The notes beneath the pieces were generated by a model, which had not been told where the DNA came from, did no database searches, and saw only the letters and a list, made by a program, of their open reading frames with translations. A program made the position numbers and the translations under genes. A stretch of 64,000 bases of DNA from Polynucleobacter arcticus (GTDB taxonomy: Bacteria > Pseudomonadota > Gammaproteobacteria > Burkholderiales > Burkholderiaceae): NCBI RefSeq assembly GCF_013307205.1, contig NZ_CP028940.1, positions 248,001 through 312,000 on the forward strand. The letters are read 5' to 3'. This document shows positions 18,355 through 28,589 of this stretch, one piece after another. Positions within the stretch are counted from its first letter, which is position 1. Every line of letters begins with the position of its first letter.

Positions 18355-18730
18355 TGTTTGTTAACTCCTTTAGTTCTCCGGCAAGGATTGCGTTTTCAAT
18401 ATCTTGATCGGTTAGGTGTAGTAATTTACTTGCCACACCTTGTAAATAAACTAGCTCGTCATCAGTAATATTGTCTTTTTCATTTTTTACGAAACCAAAA
18501 ATAAAAAACCATTTTCTAAAAATTTTCCCTGCTACCAGCGTTCTTGCCCCGGCCCTTTTACCCATGCCTGGTAGAGCAATTCTTTTCTTAAATACATTTC
18601 CACCAAGATCTGCATCAACGAGGCCTGCCTCCATTTCCGCAACTGCGAAGAGTAGATCTCCATCTTTTAACTCAGTTTTTCTCATCCACTTATTAAAAGT
18701 TTTTGTCTTAAAGGTACGTTTTTTGGTCAT
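18347..18730 (-). CDS. RelE/HigB-like toxin (DUF1044-type)
   Basis: 127 residues with KTKTFNKWMRKTELKDGDLL at the start and the central GGNVFKKRIALPGMGKRAGARTLVA, then KWFFIFGFVKNEKDNI. This is the layout of the longer RelE-superfamily toxins annotated DUF1044 (COG4737), predicted ribosome-dependent mRNases. It precedes and overlaps the HTH antitoxin gene. nrdR ends convergently 6 bp past the antitoxin stop. Confidence 0.8.
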   Translation of the reverse strand: MTKKRTFKTKTFNKWMRKTELKDGDLLFAVAEMEAGLVDADLGGNVFKKRIALPGMGKRAGARTLVAGKIFRKWFFIFGFVKNEKDNITDDELVYLQGVASKLLHLTDQDIENAILAGELKELTNNA

Positions 18731-18790
18731 AAAAAACTATACCACTAGGTACGTTATTTAAATAATACCCCTTTTCCTGACAAAGAAAAA

Positions 18791-18808
18791 GGGCTGCAAA
18801 AGCAGCCC
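18791..18808 (-). terminator. Intrinsic terminator after adk
   Basis: Stem GGGCTGC / GCAGCCC with an AAAA loop. On the minus strand it is followed by TTTTTCTTT, 23 bases past the adk stop. Confidence 0.85.
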
Positions 18809-18830
18809 CTATAATTAGCGGGTAGGTAAG

Positions 18831-19517
<687 letters not shown>

Positions 19518-19600
19518 TCATTGTCCCGTATTTTTTCGGGTTCATTGATAAGTAATTCCTAGGATTATCCCCGAGAACTCTCGTATAACCAGAATCTTGG

Positions 19601-20356
19601 CTAGCTAGCGAAGATGCGACGTACCCGCTCGAGGTCTTGGGCTGTATCAACCCCTGCTGGTGGGGCTTCATGGGCGGTATGAACAGCAATACGGTAGCCA
19701 TTCCAGAGGGCGCGAAGCTGCTCTAAAGCTTCGGCTTGCTCTGGCGGAGCCGGCTCAAGCCGGGCATAGGCCTGCAAAAAATCCGCACGATAGGCATAAA
19801 TACCTAAATGCCGTAAGTGAGTCACATTACTGCTTGTTGATGTATCGCGTACAAAAGGAATGCTCGCTCTGGAGAAATAGAGGGCCTCACCGACTTTATT
19901 GAGAACGACTTTAACTACATTGGGATTGGTAATCTCCGAAGCATCCACAATCGGGACTGCAACGGTCGAGATTGCGCAAGCGGCATTGTCAGCCAAAGTT
20001 TGCGCAACTTGATTAATCAGCTCCGGTGGAATAAGAGGTTCATCACCTTGTACGTTGACAACTAATGTATGTGCCGGCAGTTTTAGTAATTGCGCTACTT
20101 CTGCAATTCGGTCAGTGCCTGTGAGGTGGTCTGGACTGGTCAATAAACACTCGATACGGTGTTCGTCACAGGCCGCCTGAATTTCTGGTGAGTCGGTCGC
20201 CACCACAACACTCTGTGCATTGGATTGTTGCGCACGTTCTGCCACACGAATCACCATAGGCTTACCGCCAATATCAGCAAGGGGTTTACGGGGTAAGCGT
20301 GTGGATCCCAGTCTTGCCGGAATAACCACTAAAAACTCTGGAGACATATTACTCAT
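19601..20356 (-). CDS. kdsB: 3-deoxy-manno-octulosonate cytidylyltransferase
   Basis: About 251 residues. The nucleotidyltransferase signature VVIPARLGSTRLPRKPL is at the N-terminus, followed by NVQGDEPLI. KdsB activates KDO as CMP-KDO for lipopolysaccharide inner core. Start choice is uncertain: a GTG at 20392 overlaps the preceding gene's stop, and ATGs at 20356 and 20347 lie closer to the conserved domain; the ATG at 20356 is given here. Confidence 0.92.
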   Translation of the reverse strand: MSNMSPEFLVVIPARLGSTRLPRKPLADIGGKPMVIRVAERAQQSNAQSVVVATDSPEIQAACDEHRIECLLTSPDHLTGTDRIAEVAQLLKLPAHTLVVNVQGDEPLIPPELINQVAQTLADNAACAISTVAVPIVDASEITNPNVVKVVLNKVGEALYFSRASIPFVRDTSTSSNVTHLRHLGIYAYRADFLQAYARLEPAPPEQAEALEQLRALWNGYRIAVHTAHEAPPAGVDTAQDLERVRRIFAS

Positions 20357-20382
20357 CTTAGGTTCAATCGATGGCGATTGAA

Positions 20383-20562
20383 TTAATTGCACTCATCAGC
20401 CGAGAGGCTGCGCGCCTCATCAACCAGCATTACTGGGATGTCATTCTGAATCGGGTAAGCCAGACGATCTGCCTTGCAAATCAACTCCTGTTTCTCGCCA
20501 TCTAAATGCAAAGTACTTTTGCATAAAGGGCAGACCAAAATCTCTAGTAAGCGCTTGTCCAT
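20383..20562 (-). CDS. Trm112 family zinc-ribbon protein (YcaR-like)
   Basis: A 59-residue protein starting [18 protein letters not shown]; its upstream CPLC and downstream C30 suggest a partial zinc site. The [16 protein letters not shown] segment is the hallmark of the Trm112/UPF0434 family. It sits between lpxK and kdsB, as YcaR does in many Proteobacteria. The precise role of the bacterial family member is unclear; eukaryotic Trm112 activates methyltransferases. Its stop overlaps a possible GTG start of kdsB. Confidence 0.85.
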   Translation of the reverse strand: MDKRLLEILVCPLCKSTLHLDGEKQELICKADRLAYPIQNDIPVMLVDEARSLSADECN

Positions 20563-20581
20563 ATATGATCTTTGCTATCTT

Positions 20582-21673
20582 TTATAAAGTGTATTGGTTT
20601 GGATCAGGTCTTTGCAAAATAGACTGTAGCCAATCTGCTAGTGTATTCGGGAGCTCTAAACTCATGGGAACCACCCAAATGCGCTCATCTTGTATTGAAG
20701 TGCATTTTACGGCATCCTTTTCCGTGATGAGAATGCACTCAGCATGAATGGTAGAGAAAAATTCCGGAGTGTAGGTGGCGTGATCGGCTAAACCGATGCA
20801 TTTGCCTGCGATGCCCTTTTTCAGCAAGTCATCAAAAAATCCCTGCGGATTGCCAATCGCTGCCACGGCCGTAATTTTATTTGGGAGATAAGTGTCGGCA
20901 ATAACCGCCAACGACTGTTGATTGTCTGGGTGGGCTAGCTGATAGGATGTGCCTAATTGACTCTGGAGAGTAAAGGCACGGCGTCCTAAAAAATATTCAG
21001 CAGCAGGATTTGTGGATTGTGAAGCACCAGTCATTAAGGTGGCATCTCGCTCTCGCGATGCTGGCTCACGTAAGGGACCTGCCGGTAACAAAAATCCATT
21101 TCCTTCACCGCGTTGATCACGCACTACCAACTCAATATCACGGCCACCTTCTCTTGCGGGCCAGCGTACCAAGCTACGATGTTGCAGACCATCATCACTG
21201 ATGATGACATTTACAGAAGGGTCTCGCTTGAGGAGCGATCGAATGCTTTGTACTCGCTGAGGATGTACCCAAATCGGAAATCGATCTTGTGTCCGTTTAG
21301 CAATCAGCACTGGTTCATCGCCTACAAGTGCTGGGTCGGAAGTGCTACCTACTGAAATCGGCGACCTTGCTGCAGTTGCACCATAGCCTCTGCTGATAAT
21401 GCCGGGCTTCCATCCCATGCGCGCAAGGCGCTCTGCTAATGCAATGACGATCGGTGTTTTACCGGTTCCGCCTACGCGGATGTTACCCACAATAATGATA
21501 GGAACCGCTTGCGTCTGACGCTTTCGGAAATCCAAATCATGGATCAAATCGAGGCCACGATTAATACATCCATAGAGCCAAGATAGGGGCCATAGCACCA
21601 GACTAGTCGGCCCACGCCGCTCCCAAAACTGGGGGGCCTTGTTCAAGAAAGAGGATCTCTTAGGTAAAGGCAT
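20582..21673 (-). CDS. lpxK: Tetraacyldisaccharide 4'-kinase
   Basis: 363 residues. An N-terminal membrane-associated helix precedes the P-loop GNIRVGGTGKTP, and the motifs SRGYG, GDEP and SDDGLQH follow in the family order. LpxK phosphorylates the lipid A precursor at the inner face of the inner membrane. It is 15 bp downstream of exbD and 19 bp before the Trm112-like gene. Confidence 0.95.
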   Translation of the reverse strand: MPLPKRSSFLNKAPQFWERRGPTSLVLWPLSWLYGCINRGLDLIHDLDFRKRQTQAVPIIIVGNIRVGGTGKTPIVIALAERLARMGWKPGIISRGYGATAARSPISVGSTSDPALVGDEPVLIAKRTQDRFPIWVHPQRVQSIRSLLKRDPSVNVIISDDGLQHRSLVRWPAREGGRDIELVVRDQRGEGNGFLLPAGPLREPASRERDATLMTGASQSTNPAAEYFLGRRAFTLQSQLGTSYQLAHPDNQQSLAVIADTYLPNKITAVAAIGNPQGFFDDLLKKGIAGKCIGLADHATYTPEFFSTIHAECILITEKDAVKCTSIQDERIWVVPMSLELPNTLADWLQSILQRPDPNQYTL

Positions 21674-21688
21674 GTGGGAGAGCTTAGT

Positions 21689-22135
21689 CTACTTCTTAGT
21701 AGTTTGACTACTAAACACAATATTGGATAGATTGGCATCACGCGCCGCCTCTAGTGCGCTCATGACTGCTTGATGCGGCGCTCTTGCATCGGCATCGATG
21801 TTTACTTGAATTGCATTATCTTTATTGAGTGTACTTAAGCCATTGATGAGCTGGCTGCGATCAGTCACTTTGCCGTTGATTGCAAAACGCCCATCTCGAC
21901 TGACGGCAATATGAATTTGCTTGACTGCGGATTGGCTGGCTGAGCCATTAGCAGTTGGTAGTGTGATTGCCAATTCTTGATAGCGGGTAAAGGTGGTGGA
22001 GATCATCAAGAAAATCAACACCACCAACAACACATCAATAAAAGGGATGAGATTGATCTCAGGCTCTACAGAAGTAGATTTCACTCCTAGAGAAAATCGC
22101 CCATGGTGATGAACGCTGTTATCTAACCAACTCAT
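21689..22135 (-). CDS. exbD: ExbD/TolR family biopolymer transporter
   Basis: 148 residues with a basic cytoplasmic N-terminus, one membrane helix carrying the conserved Asp in NLIPFIDVLLVVLIFLMIS, and a periplasmic domain. It overlaps exbB by 4 bp. With ExbB it would form a proton-driven motor, probably for TonB-dependent uptake; no tonB is adjacent, and the pair is linked to lpxK as in related bacteria. It is distinct from tolR at 15159. Confidence 0.9.
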   Translation of the reverse strand: MSWLDNSVHHHGRFSLGVKSTSVEPEINLIPFIDVLLVVLIFLMISTTFTRYQELAITLPTANGSASQSAVKQIHIAVSRDGRFAINGKVTDRSQLINGLSTLNKDNAIQVNIDADARAPHQAVMSALEAARDANLSNIVFSSQTTKK

Positions 22136-22782
22136 TTTTGATCCGCGGGATTGATGTGCTTGGGATACAGCTTTTTAAATAATTGACGGGTAAATTCTTC
22201 ACACTCATGTTGGCGTTGATTTGCCATGGCACGTAAACCACGCCAGGCAGCCAGAGCGGGAATTGCAATTAAGAGTCCAAAGGCAGTGTTGTAAAGCGCC
22301 ACTGAAATACCATGCGCGAGTTGTTGAGGGCTACCTGCGCCACCATTGATGGCGCCTTGACTGCCAAAAATCTCAATCATCCCCACTACCGTGCCAAAGA
22401 GTCCTAGTAATGGTGCAACAGTGGCAATTGTGGCGAGGGCGCCTAGATAACGATCGAGCTTTAACCAGGTGGTCTGGGCGCAAGCTTGCAACTCTTCTAG
22501 GGCGGCATCCGCTGAATTTCCGGCTAATTTTTCACGTAGGATGCAGGCAAAGAGGGGTCCTGATGGTGAAAGCTGACTGATGGCGCTAATTTCAGCCTCG
22601 GTGACATCTTTTTGCTGTGAAACGGTATTCGCCAACCCAAAGACAGATGCAAGACTATCTTTAGGAAAGACGTGAATTTGACGCAAATACCAGGCCCGTT
22701 CGATAACAATGGCTAGGCCAATAACGGAGATGATTAGTAGGGGCCAGATGGGCCAACCGGCAGACAGTAAGATTGAGTACAT
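22132..22782 (-). CDS. exbB: ExbB/TolQ family proton channel protein
   Basis: 216 residues with three membrane helices (about 8-28, 112-134 and 158-180). The second contains IATVAPLLGLFGTVVGMI and the third LYNTAFGLLIAIPAL, both diagnostic of MotA/TolQ/ExbB proteins. It is first in the exbB-exbD-lpxK-Trm112-kdsB unit. Confidence 0.9.
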   Translation of the reverse strand: MYSILLSAGWPIWPLLIISVIGLAIVIERAWYLRQIHVFPKDSLASVFGLANTVSQQKDVTEAEISAISQLSPSGPLFACILREKLAGNSADAALEELQACAQTTWLKLDRYLGALATIATVAPLLGLFGTVVGMIEIFGSQGAINGGAGSPQQLAHGISVALYNTAFGLLIAIPALAAWRGLRAMANQRQHECEEFTRQLFKKLYPKHINPADQK

Positions 22783-23096
22783 AAGCTCAGTACTTTAGCT
22801 GAATTAAAAACTGGTTTTCATAAAGCGATCCTGTGGATAACTCTGTGCAAAACTTTTTAGAAAGCAAGCTGTAAGTCCTTGATTGATGGTGAATAGGGCT
22901 TATTTTGAGTGAAATGATTCAAAATACTTTGTAAAAATAGTGTATATGAATCATGTACTTAAGTATGCTATGCTGGATTTATGAGACGATCTGGGTCAGT
23001 AATTGCTTACTTGTTGAGCTTAGATCAAGGGTTAATAGGTCTCTGTGGATATTTATTGGCCTTCGAGCCTAATAGCTGTGTAAAAGAAGAGAAAAA
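22783..23096. other. Divergent intergenic region exbB/xseA
   Basis: No gene is supported in these 314 bases. It contains a 7-bp inverted repeat TGATTCA (22915-22921) / TGAATCA (22947-22953) around an AT-rich stretch that could hold promoter elements for either gene. A 53-codon frame from ATG 22981 runs into xseA in another frame, with no SD and no recognisable product. Confidence 0.4.
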
Positions 23097-24317
23097 ATGT
23101 CGGAAATACAAAGAGAAATTCTCAGTGTTGGCGATCTGAACCGCGCCATTGCTAGCTCTTTAGAGGAGCGTTTTGATACCGTTTGGGTTAGCGGGGAGAT
23201 TTCGAATTTCAAGGCTTATGACAGCGGGCATTGGTACTTTTCTCTGAAGGATGAAGAGGGGCAGATTCGTTGTGTGATGTTCCGGGGTCGCAATGGACAG
23301 GTTGGCTTTATGCCCCAATCGGGGGATTTGGTGGAAGTCGCCGCCAATCTGGGGTTTTATGTGCCCAGAGGGGATATTCAGCTCACAGTGCAAAGCATGC
23401 GCCGTGCTGGCATGGGCGGTCTATATGAGGCTTTTCTCAAACTCAAGGCGAAGTTAGCGAATGAGGGCGTATTTGATGCTGAGAATAAACAATCCATTCC
23501 GACCCATCCCAGATCGATTGGCATTATTACTTCACCACAGGCGGCAGCTTTAAAAGATGTCCTGAGTACATTGGCCAGAAGAGCGCCACATATCCCCATC
23601 GTGATTTACCCAACCCTAGTGCAGGGTCCGGATGCACCAGCCGGAATTATTTCCGCACTCAAGGCAGCCGAAAAAGAAAATGCCGTAGATGTCATTTTGT
23701 TGGTGAGGGGTGGCGGCAGTATTGAAGACCTTTGGGCATTTAATGATGAGCAGCTTGCTTACGCTATTGCAGCTTCACCTATTCCAATTGTGAGCGGTGT
23801 CGGTCATGAAACAGATGTCACTATTGCTGACTTTGTTGCAGACTTGCGTGCACCCACCCCTACGGGCGCGGCAGAGTTGGCTGCACCAAGGCGTGATCAA
23901 CTATTGCAAGAGTTAGACGCCATCATGCAGGCGCTCTTACAAAGAGTAAACCAACGCGTGGAGCGTGAAGCGCAAACCTTAGATCAATTGGCCTTACGTC
24001 TGAGTCATGCTTTGCCCAATCCAGATCGTATGCGAGAACAAATTCAGGGATGGCAGAAGCGGCTCAATCAAGCATGGCTGGTCAGAATGGAAAACTGGAA
24101 GCGGGATCAAGGCCACTTCCAGTCTCAGCTAGAAATGCTCAATCCACAAAGAACCTTAGAGCGCGGCTATGCTGTCATTCTGAGTAAAAATAAAGCAGAA
24201 TTACAGGCGGTACGAAAGCCTAGTGAGCTTCAGGTGAAAAATATCTATCAAGTGCAATTGGCGGAAGGTCAAGTAGAAGTTCAGTTTTCGGAAGTCAATC
24301 AACTTGAAAGTAAATGA
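23097..24317 (+). CDS. xseA: Exodeoxyribonuclease VII large subunit
   Basis: 406 residues: an N-terminal OB-fold (VWVSGEISNFKAYDSGHWYF), the central catalytic region with GIITSPQAAALKDVL, RGGGSIEDLWAFNDE and SGVGHETDVTIADF, and a C-terminal coiled coil. With XseB it degrades single-stranded DNA to oligonucleotides. The following lipoprotein gene starts directly after its stop. Confidence 0.95.
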   Translation: MSEIQREILSVGDLNRAIASSLEERFDTVWVSGEISNFKAYDSGHWYFSLKDEEGQIRCVMFRGRNGQVGFMPQSGDLVEVAANLGFYVPRGDIQLTVQSMRRAGMGGLYEAFLKLKAKLANEGVFDAENKQSIPTHPRSIGIITSPQAAALKDVLSTLARRAPHIPIVIYPTLVQGPDAPAGIISALKAAEKENAVDVILLVRGGGSIEDLWAFNDEQLAYAIAASPIPIVSGVGHETDVTIADFVADLRAPTPTGAAELAAPRRDQLLQELDAIMQALLQRVNQRVEREAQTLDQLALRLSHALPNPDRMREQIQGWQKRLNQAWLVRMENWKRDQGHFQSQLEMLNPQRTLERGYAVILSKNKAELQAVRKPSELQVKNIYQVQLAEGQVEVQFSEVNQLESK

Positions 24318-24318
24318 G

Positions 24319-26335
24319 ATGAAAAAGCAGATTCAAAAATGTACTGCACTGCTGGGGATACTATTTTTGGCTGCGATGCTAACTGGTTGTCCAAGCAGCG
24401 GCTCTGGTAATAGCACCGTCATTTATGGCATTGTCAGTACTGGTGGAGGGTCAACGCCGATTGCCATCAGCGGTGCCGCAGTAACGATTTATCAAATCGA
24501 CTCTGGGGTATCTTCGGCTCTTGCTCAAACTACGTCAGATGGCTCAGGTAATTTTTCTGTAAAAATACCCAGCAATTCTGCTAATACAAGCAGTAATCCC
24601 ATTACCTACTATGCAGTTGCAAACAAGTCTCCCAGTATTCAGTTCATTGCGAGCTTGGGTACAGGCCCTCTTACTGCAGTACGGATTAACGAGCTTACTA
24701 CCGTGGCATCAGCCTATGCTTTTGCCCAATTCTTTCGTAATGATTATTCGATTGGGGGCAGCGCTCTGCCTATAAGTATTGCAGCGGGCATGGCTGAGAA
24801 TTTGGTTTCCGCAGAATCGGGCACTGCTGCTAACGTCATTCGAACTTCACCGAATGGTTATGAAACCAATACCTGGAGTGCGCTTGGTACGCTGGCGAAT
24901 GTCTTGGCAGGGTGTACTCAGGGTGTAGCTAATGCCTGTACCAACTTATTTGCCTTAACCCCTTCAGCAAGCGGTGTTACCCCAACGAATACCTTGCAAG
25001 CGATGGTGAACATCGCATTAAATCCTACCGTGAATGTCAGCGGCATTTATGACCTAGGGAATGTGGTGACAAGCTATACGCCAGCGCTGACTACTAACCA
25101 GGGGCCTAATTCCTCAGCGCCACTACAAAAGCTCGATGCTTGGACAATGGCGGTCAAGGTCAACAACACTGGCAGCAGCGGCTGCCCATTCGGTGGCCCC
25201 GGTAATGTGGCGTTTGATATTAATGGATATGCGTGGATTAACAATAATGTGATCCAAGGAACACCCAATTCTTCAAATTGTTTAATAGTGCTTAAGCCCA
25301 ATGGTCAGGCAGCTAACGGGATTGCTAACACTCCCATCTCACCGATCACTGGCGGCGGTATTTTGGGTTCAGGGTTTGGAGTTGCGGTCGATAAACTAGG
25401 ATACATTTGGTCAGGCAGTTTTGGCTGGGGCAATAATGTGCCGACTAGTGGAGCCGTAGCAAAGCTATCTTCACTCGGGGTGCCAATTTCTCCTGCCGCA
25501 GGTTATACCTCAGGCTTGTTGAGGGTCCAAGGCACTGCAATCGATCAATCCAATAATGTCTGGATGGCGAGCTATGGTAACAGGGCCGTCGTGGTGTATC
25601 CCAATCAAACGACAACACCGATCAGTTATGAAGATAATAATATCGAGCCTTTTGGTATGGCCATTACGAGCGATGGCTATGCATGGGTGAGCTATACAGG
25701 ATCAGATACGGTTTCTAAATTGCGTTATAGAAATGGCGGTGTTTCGAAATTATTTACAGTTTCTCTGCCGAGCGGTAGCAATCCAAAAGGGATAGCAGTA
25801 GATTCTCTTGGCAATGCTTGGGTAGCAGCAGGGGCAACGTCTACGGTATATGCCATCAACTCCAGCGGCACGATTGTGGGAACCTATACAGGGCAGGGCA
25901 TTAATGGCCCTTGGGGCATTTCATTGGATGCCAAAGGAAATGTTTGGGTGTCAAACTTTGGGACTAGCAGTCCTAGCTTGCGCTACAGCATTGTGCAATT
26001 GTGTGGAGCGACCGGAAACTGCCCAACCGGAGTCGCTATGGGAACGGCGATGACTCCAAGTACTGGCTTTACCTTACCCTCTGGGGGGGAGTCAGGTATT
26101 ACTAAACTCTGGTCAGCCTTTGTATGGAACAGGAGCGCCACCGTCTTATTTGCCATTAATGCGATTAACGTCAGTGAATGCGGACATGGCCGGAAATATT
26201 TGGGCAGCGAATAACTGGAAGCCTGCTGGATTAAATGATGTGCTCTTAAACCCTGGTGGTGATGGCATGGTCATTTTTGTTGGAGTGGCAGCGCCGACTA
26301 AGGCGCCTAGCTTGGGACCAGCACAAGCACCTTAG
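24319..26335 (+). pseudogene. Large NHL/Vgb-like lipoprotein gene with a frameshift at a G7 tract
   Basis: The ATG at 24319 starts a lipoprotein signal ending LTGC (Cys23 or so). An N-terminal Gly/Ser-rich region with a carboxypeptidase-regulatory-like beta domain (GAAVTIYQI...TTSDGSGNFSV) is followed by repeats such as FDINGYAWINNN, DQSNNVWMASYG, DSLGNAWVAAG and DAKGNVWVSNFG, the blades of an NHL or virginiamycin-B-lyase-like propeller. In frame 1 it stops at 26214 after nonsense residues. After the seven G at 26083-26089 the propeller continues in frame 2 (ADMAGNIWAANNWKP) to a stop at 26333-26335. Removing one G restores a protein of about 670 residues. It may be a mutation, slippage or a base-calling error. 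Confidence 0.8.
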
Positions 26336-26425
26336 TTTTTCAGCTACTAAAGTGATTTTCAGTATCAGAGAAAAATCTTAGGAAGTGCAAGTGATGTATG
26401 CCGTGTGCAATCCAAAGAAGCTCAA

Positions 26426-26845
26426 TCAACAGGCCCGATCGAAAAATACGCCTGCTGGCACCTTAAAGCGTTTTGCCAAAGCATTTATTTGGCGGACATT
26501 CAGTTCGCGAGCACCAGAAAGAATTTGAGAGATAACGCTTTGATTTCCGACCTCGGGTAAATCGGACTGTTTAAGCCCATGCTCCTCCATCAAAAATGAG
26601 AGAAGTTCTTGGGGTTTTGTATCTGGCACATTAAAGTGCTCCAAATCATATGCCCGAATTAATTCGCTTGTCAGTTCAAATAAATTGAGAAGAGAATGTT
26701 TTTTAGATGAGCCGATGATATCGCTCAGCATATCTGCGAGCTCAACCATCTTCCGGTATTGTTTTTCGGAGTGAATCTGATGCGATTGAGCTTGCATAGT
26801 GATGCCAGTATTTTGTTGCGGTTGTTTGAAACTAATTTCGATCAT
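26426..26845 (-). CDS. HigA-like HTH antitoxin, no toxin beside it
   Basis: 139 residues. The C-terminal part (PQELLSFLMEEHGLKQSDLPEVGNQ, SVISQILSGARELNVRQINALAKRF) is the HTH of COG5499-type HigA antitoxins, with a helical N-terminal part. Its normal partner is a HigB toxin encoded just upstream, but that position is held by a HicB-like gene 7 bp away. Loss of the toxin or an unusual pairing are both possible. Confidence 0.75.
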   Translation of the reverse strand: MIEISFKQPQQNTGITMQAQSHQIHSEKQYRKMVELADMLSDIIGSSKKHSLLNLFELTSELIRAYDLEHFNVPDTKPQELLSFLMEEHGLKQSDLPEVGNQSVISQILSGARELNVRQINALAKRFKVPAGVFFDRAC

Positions 26846-26852
26846 TACATCA

Positions 26853-27272
26853 TTAGACGGCTACTGTAATTTCAATATGACATCCAAGAACAGTAGCAGC
26901 AGCTTCAATCTGATCAAACTTAGATGAGTGTTTTAAATCAAATAATCTATCAATTTGAGGCATATGCCAGCCTAGGCTACGTGCTAGTTCGGCTTTCTTA
27001 ATTCCTTGATCCATCATCGCTTGATATTCACCTAACTTTGCGGACTCTAGTGCAGAGGGGCTAACAAGCTTTTGCCCGCGCTTAGCTTTGCTAGGCTTGG
27101 GCAGTGGCTTACGTGCATCAACATAAAAAGATAATCCTGTTTCCAATGCATCCACAGCATTAGAGAGCGCATCGGCTTCAGTTTTGCCAAATGTAATAGC
27201 TTCTGGTACATCTTTAAATGTAACAAGAAGATCTCGACCATCTTTGGTAATTGTTGCTGGATACTTAAACAT
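26853..27272 (-). CDS. HicB-like protein with C-terminal HTH
   Basis: 139 residues. The N-terminal half (FKYPATITKDGRDLLVTFKDVPEAITFGKTEADALSNA) is the HicB antitoxin partial RNase H-like fold; the C-terminal half holds an HTH (GIKKAELARSLGWHMPQIDRLFD). HicB antitoxins normally follow hicA; no hicA-like frame lies between this gene and murB or on the other side. It forms a two-gene unit with the HigA-like gene. Confidence 0.78.
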   Translation of the reverse strand: MFKYPATITKDGRDLLVTFKDVPEAITFGKTEADALSNAVDALETGLSFYVDARKPLPKPSKAKRGQKLVSPSALESAKLGEYQAMMDQGIKKAELARSLGWHMPQIDRLFDLKHSSKFDQIEAAATVLGCHIEITVAV

Positions 27273-27419
27273 GTAACCCCCCTTTATTTCAAGCCTAACT
27301 GTCGTTTGTTTGACGGTATAAACTTAGACGGCCTGAGAATTTGGACATTTAATATTGTCTAGGATTTGAATAACCCGAAAGCAAAGAGGGTAGGAAGGCT
27401 TCTCCTTGCGAAGGAACAG

Positions 27420-28472
27420 CTAAAGAATATTTGGCTCGATTTCGAGTTCTACGCCGAATTTATCCAACACTTCTGTCTGAATACGTTCTGCTAGATTTAA
27501 TATGTCAGCAGATGTGCCGCCACCATGATTAACCAGCACTAGCGCTTGATTTTCATAAACGCCTACAGCGCCGACACGCTTGCCTTTAAAGCCGCATTGA
27601 TCAATTAACCATCCAGCCGCTAACTTTCGCTTGCCAGTGGTATCCGGGTATGACACGATATTTGGAAATTGCTCAATCAATCGCTGGTGCTGTTCCTTAT
27701 CCACGATTGGATTCTGGAAAAAACTACCAGCATTACCAATTACCTTGGGATCTGGCAATTTCATCGATCGGATAGCGCAGACGGCATCAAAAATTTGCTT
27801 AGCAGTTGGAGTAGAGTTTGTGTTTGTGTTTGTGTTTGCGAATTGCTTTGCCAGATCGGCGTATTGCAATCTCGCTTGCCAAGCTTTGGGGATTTTAAAA
27901 ACGACCTTGGTCACGATCAATCGATTGGGATTTTGCTTGAAGTAGCTATCGCGATAGGCAAATCGGCATGCTTCTTGCGGGAGAGTGACAAAGGCATGAG
28001 CCGCAGAATCAAATGCTTCGATGTTGTCAATGTATTCACCAATCTCCAGGCCGTAAGCGCCAATGTTCTGAATAGGGGCTGCACCAACCGTTCCAGGTAT
28101 GAGTGCCAGGTTCTCAAACCCTGGAAGGTGGTGTTCTAGTGTCCAAGCGACCAATTCATGCCAGTTGACCCCGGCACCTACCGCTAGCCATGTACTTTGT
28201 TCATTTGATTTGATTACTTCCTGCCCCAGAATATTAATGAGTAGGGTTGCTCCAGGTAATGCGTCTGGAAGGATCACATTACTGCCACCACCCAATACAC
28301 GCCAGGCCAGTTTCTGATCACTCAACTCCTGCATTAGGGGCGGTAATTGCTCTGCAGAGCTAATTTCATATGCCAATTCCGCTATTGAATCCAAGCCAAA
28401 GCTATTCCGGTGCTTGAGTCCCAGATTGGGAGTCAATTTTGCTGGATGGGGCGCATTTTTCGCGGAGTTCAT
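27420..28472 (-). CDS. murB: UDP-N-acetylenolpyruvoylglucosamine reductase
   Basis: 350 residues, type I MurB. The FAD-binding segment has VLGGGSNVIL and the later IPGTVGAAPIQNIGAYG; AYRDSYFK and NAGSFFQNP carry the catalytic region. It makes UDP-N-acetylmuramate. Between residues of the FAD and substrate domains lies an in-frame (Asn-Thr)n run (ANTNTNTNSTP) encoded by a 6-bp repeat. Transcribed alone on the minus strand. Confidence 0.95.
   Translation of the reverse strand: MNSAKNAPHPAKLTPNLGLKHRNSFGLDSIAELAYEISSAEQLPPLMQELSDQKLAWRVLGGGSNVILPDALPGATLLINILGQEVIKSNEQSTWLAVGAGVNWHELVAWTLEHHLPGFENLALIPGTVGAAPIQNIGAYGLEIGEYIDNIEAFDSAAHAFVTLPQEACRFAYRDSYFKQNPNRLIVTKVVFKIPKAWQARLQYADLAKQFANTNTNTNSTPTAKQIFDAVCAIRSMKLPDPKVIGNAGSFFQNPIVDKEQHQRLIEQFPNIVSYPDTTGKRKLAAGWLIDQCGFKGKRVGAVGVYENQALVLVNHGGGTSADILNLAERIQTEVLDKFGVELEIEPNIL
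27816..27838. repeat. 6-bp tandem repeat inside murB
   Basis: Almost four copies of GTTTGT on the plus strand, which code for alternating Asn and Thr in MurB. Copy-number changes keep the reading frame. Confidence 0.9.
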
Positions 28473-28589
28473 GCCACAATCTTATTCGTGTTCGAGTTTC
28501 TGTTCGTAATTTATGAAAAAACTTGAAAAGTAACAATGCAATGATTGAATTTGCAGAATTGAATACCCAGATTATTTAAGGAGTTTGAG

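Noticed and set aside
22981..23142. 53-codon frame before xseA
   Set aside because: Runs into xseA out of frame, no SD and no family.
27631..28139. Plus-strand frames opposite murB
   Set aside because: Antisense to a conserved enzyme; valine/cysteine-rich run (VCVCVCV) comes from the 6-bp repeat, not a real protein.
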